DNA of 14,913 bases from Sedimentisphaerales bacterium (lineage in GTDB: Bacteria; Planctomycetota; Phycisphaerae; Sedimentisphaerales; SG8-4). Every line of letters starts with the position of its first letter. Within the stretch, counting starts at the first letter, position 1. The position numbers and the translations under genes were made by a program. The DNA lies in contig JAFGJR010000198.1 of assembly GCA_016928975.1 (NCBI GenBank), positions 1-14,913 of the forward strand. The letters run 5' to 3'. The notes beneath the pieces were generated by a model. That model had not been told where the DNA came from and ran no database searches. It saw nothing but the letters and a program-made list of their open reading frames with translations. Shown here piece by piece: positions 13,256 through 14,913 of this stretch.

Positions 13256-13640
13256 GGTGTCGTTGAGCCTGTGAGTTTTGGTCTTTGAGAAGACCGTCTC
13301 GCGTGGTCCCCGGATGGCGCGGTGCCGAACGGGCCCGATAAGGGAGGTCTGTAACGCTCGCATGGTGGATAGGCGCCCTTTGCGCCACATGCACGGGGCT
13401 CCCACCGGACAGGGAAGGAGGTGGAATCAGGTCCGAGAACGTAGGTCTTCATGCCCCCGGTCTGAGGAGGGCCAGAGCGATTCGTCACCGAATGCGCTTG
13501 GAGAAGCACGTTCCCTGGTGTACGTCACGTCATGCGTAGGACAGATGCCGCGACACACCCCGGGGGCATGCTCCGATGTCCGTTGGGATTTCAGTCGAAG
13601 ATCATATGGCCGGTGAAGACCGGCGCTTGTTGAGTGTGCC
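13256..13640 (+). ncRNA. Hairpin-rich transcribed region: long 5' leader or unknown small RNA
   Basis: No protein is recognisable here, but several stems follow the promoter: GGTCTT/AAGACC with loop TGAG at 13280-13295; a two-step stem GCATG/CATGC (13360-13364, 13388-13392) enclosing GGCGC/GCGCC (13372-13376, 13382-13386); ATTCG/CGAAT with loop TCAC at 13480-13493; GCTT/AAGC; and GCCGGT/ACCGGC with loop GAAG at 13609-13624. It could be the structured leader of the secreted protein gene at 13766 or a separate RNA. I could not fit it to 5S, SRP, RNase P, tmRNA, cobalamin or FMN elements. The right edge is approximate. Confidence 0.35.
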
Positions 13641-13765
13641 CTGCTGAGCCAGCCGGGTCGCGGGAGCGCGTCTCCATAGTCGGCGGACGATTGTCCTGCG
13701 GCCGTCTCAAGTCGATGCAAGCCGGTGGGGAGAACATGGGTGTGTCGTTTGGAAGGAGAATTGCC

Positions 13766-14913
13766 ATGGGTAGAAGAATCGTAGGTTCGTTGGTGCTCCT
13801 GTGCGTGGTCGCGATTTCGCTTCCGGCGCAGGCGCAGGTCATCACAGCCGTCGCGCATCGGAATACCGATACGGATGCCCTCGAGGCTCCGCAAATTGCG
13901 CCCAATCCACTCGAGGAGGACGCGCTCGTCTTTGTGGATCGGACGCACCAGTACAATGACATACCCGCGTCCTTGCTCGGCGCCGAGTACATCATGTTGG
14001 CCAACGACAACAAGAACATGGGGACGTACGAGTTGGACGTCACGGTGTCGGAGAGTTGCACGATCTGCGTGCTCGTGGACAACCGCATGGGCGGTGCGGC
14101 GGGCGGCAAGGGAGTTGCCCCCGTCATTACCGGCATGCCGTGGTTGACGACGCTGGGCTTCGCCGATAGCGGGGAGGATATCGGCATTGACGAGAGCGGC
14201 GACGGGGATATTGACCAGTACTCGTCCGTCTTCACCGTCGCGATGAAGCCCGGTACCATCACGCTTGGCGGCTGCACCGAGGGCCACACAGGAAACATGC
14301 TGGGTGTTGCTGTCATAGCTCCTCGCCTGAAGGCCTCCAAGCCTACGCCGGCAGATCAGGAAGAGGGTGTGACTCTACCCCTGCTGCAGTGGACGGCCGG
14401 ACAGACGGCGGTGTTCCACAAAGTGTATGTGGGCACGACCCCTGAGTTGACCGCCGCGGATCTGGTCGGGCCGCGAGTGATGATAACGTCGTACTACTTC
14501 GCGCGAATGGCTCCCGGCCAGACCTACTACTGGCGCGTAGACGAGGTCGAGGCCGACTTGAAGACAGTGCACACCGGCAATGTCTGGTCCTTTACGGCGG
14601 CGTCGCTGGCGGCCTGGAAGCCGGTTCCACCGGACGGGGTCAAATGGGTCGATCCCAACGTCAGTCTGAGCTGGCAGTTGGGCAAGGACGCTTTCTCGCA
14701 CGATGTGTACTTCGGGACTGACAGAGCGGCGGTGGAGGCAGGCGACCCAGGCGTCTTCCATGAGAACGTGTTCGTTCCGCCCTGGAAGCCGTCGTCGCTT
14801 CTGGCGCCGGAGACGACCTACTATTGGCGGGTCGATGAGATCGCTTCGGACGGCACGCTAACCATGGGAAGTGTGTGGAGCTTCACCACGCTTCCGGTCA
14901 TCGAGATCGCCGA
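13766..14913 (+). CDS. Secreted multidomain protein with fibronectin-like repeats (3' end outside the window)
   Basis: At least 382 residues; no stop before the window ends. A signal peptide (MGRRIVGSLVLLCVVAISLPAQAQ) marks export. Residues ~50-190 form a domain that starts FVDRTHQYNDIPASLLGAEY and runs through VLVDNRMGG, DIGIDESGDGDIDQYSS and VAMKPGTITLGG; I know similar modules from planctomycete extracellular proteins, without a settled function. Two fibronectin III-like repeats follow at ~192-275 and ~284-373, each with a 'VYxGT' strand and the closing pattern TYYWRVDE...G.VWSFT. AAGGAG at 13753-13758 lies 7 bases before ATG 13766. The missing C-terminus probably holds more repeats, a carbohydrate-binding or LamG-like domain, or a sorting signal (inference). 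Its likely promoter is 510 bases upstream, giving an unusually long leader. Confidence 0.8.
   Translation, partial: MGRRIVGSLVLLCVVAISLPAQAQVITAVAHRNTDTDALEAPQIAPNPLEEDALVFVDRTHQYNDIPASLLGAEYIMLANDNKNMGTYELDVTVSESCTICVLVDNRMGGAAGGKGVAPVITGMPWLTTLGFADSGEDIGIDESGDGDIDQYSSVFTVAMKPGTITLGGCTEGHTGNMLGVAVIAPRLKASKPTPADQEEGVTLPLLQWTAGQTAVFHKVYVGTTPELTAADLVGPRVMITSYYFARMAPGQTYYWRVDEVEADLKTVHTGNVWSFTAASLAAWKPVPPDGVKWVDPNVSLSWQLGKDAFSHDVYFGTDRAAVEAGDPGVFHENVFVPPWKPSSLLAPETTYYWRVDEIASDGTLTMGSVWSFTTLPVIEIA

Noticed and set aside
13318..13450. Local resemblance to 5S rRNA (GTGCCGAAC ... GCATGGTGGAT), to SRP RNA (TCAGGTCCG) and to a cobalamin riboswitch core (GGGAAGGAGGTGGAATC).
   Set aside because: Each match is a short island. 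The 5S loop C sequence, the SRP GGAA-type apical hairpin and the cobalamin P5 pairing plus CCCGCNACTGT segment are all missing, and the three would have to overlap.
13427..14340. Minus-strand frames of 249-286 codons opposite the start of the secreted protein.
   Set aside because: The plus frame has a signal peptide, ribosome site and recognisable repeats and stays open to the window end; the minus frames have none of these.
1..14913. CRISPR arrays, tRNA genes, insertion sequences and attachment sites.
   Set aside because: No regularly spaced repeats, no tRNA T-loop in a cloverleaf context, no transposase or integrase and no flanking terminal repeats were seen.

Overview
The window reads as a GC-rich bacterial chromosome, most likely from the Planctomycetota and probably the Phycisphaerae/Sedimentisphaerales branch. 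This assignment is an inference. It rests on an ECF sigma factor with a membrane-anchored C-terminal extension, a secreted protein with 'YYWRVDE...VWSFT' fibronectin-like repeats, a solitary dnaA with no dnaN beside it, and a secreted arabinofuranosidase. No rRNA, tRNA, CRISPR array, transposase or phage gene was seen, so the region is mostly ordinary chromosome with some accessory material.

Layout. 1-1641: a secreted GH62 alpha-L-arabinofuranosidase (+) with a perfect dyad upstream, tail-to-tail with a small secreted protein (-) holding 18 cysteines. 1642-2152: divergent intergenic region with promoters facing both ways and one possible 35-residue ORF. 2153-6264: dnaA, a GT4-type glycosyltransferase and a membrane-tethered ECF sigma factor (all +). 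6265-6752: a decayed, frameshifted fragment of a second ECF sigma factor (region 4) and a small unidentified ORF. 6689-10159: a minus-strand block (in transcription order: a GspF/PilC-like membrane protein, pdxJ, dapA, DUF488). 10225-12466: a CDP-alcohol phosphatidyltransferase (pgsA-like) and ribBA (+). 12504-13115: a small lipoprotein (+). 13116-13765: a 650-base gap with the best promoter of the window, followed by about 510 bases of hairpin-rich sequence. 13766-end: a large secreted protein cut by the window edge.

How the genes fit together. pdxJ (vitamin B6), dapA (lysine and cell wall precursor) and ribBA (riboflavin) are housekeeping biosynthesis; pdxJ and dapA probably share one transcript from a clear promoter at 9092-9119. 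The GspF-like gene and pgsA diverge from promoters that share the same -10 bases. The GH62 enzyme and the partial secreted protein suggest a polysaccharide-degrading life style.

The points most worth following are the Cys-rich secreted protein with its hexamer-repeat (Asp-Cys) tract, the sigma-factor remnant directly behind an intact sigma gene, the promoter plus long structured leader at 13221-13765, and the shared -10 divergent promoter. No complete novel multi-gene system (defence or otherwise) was recognised.
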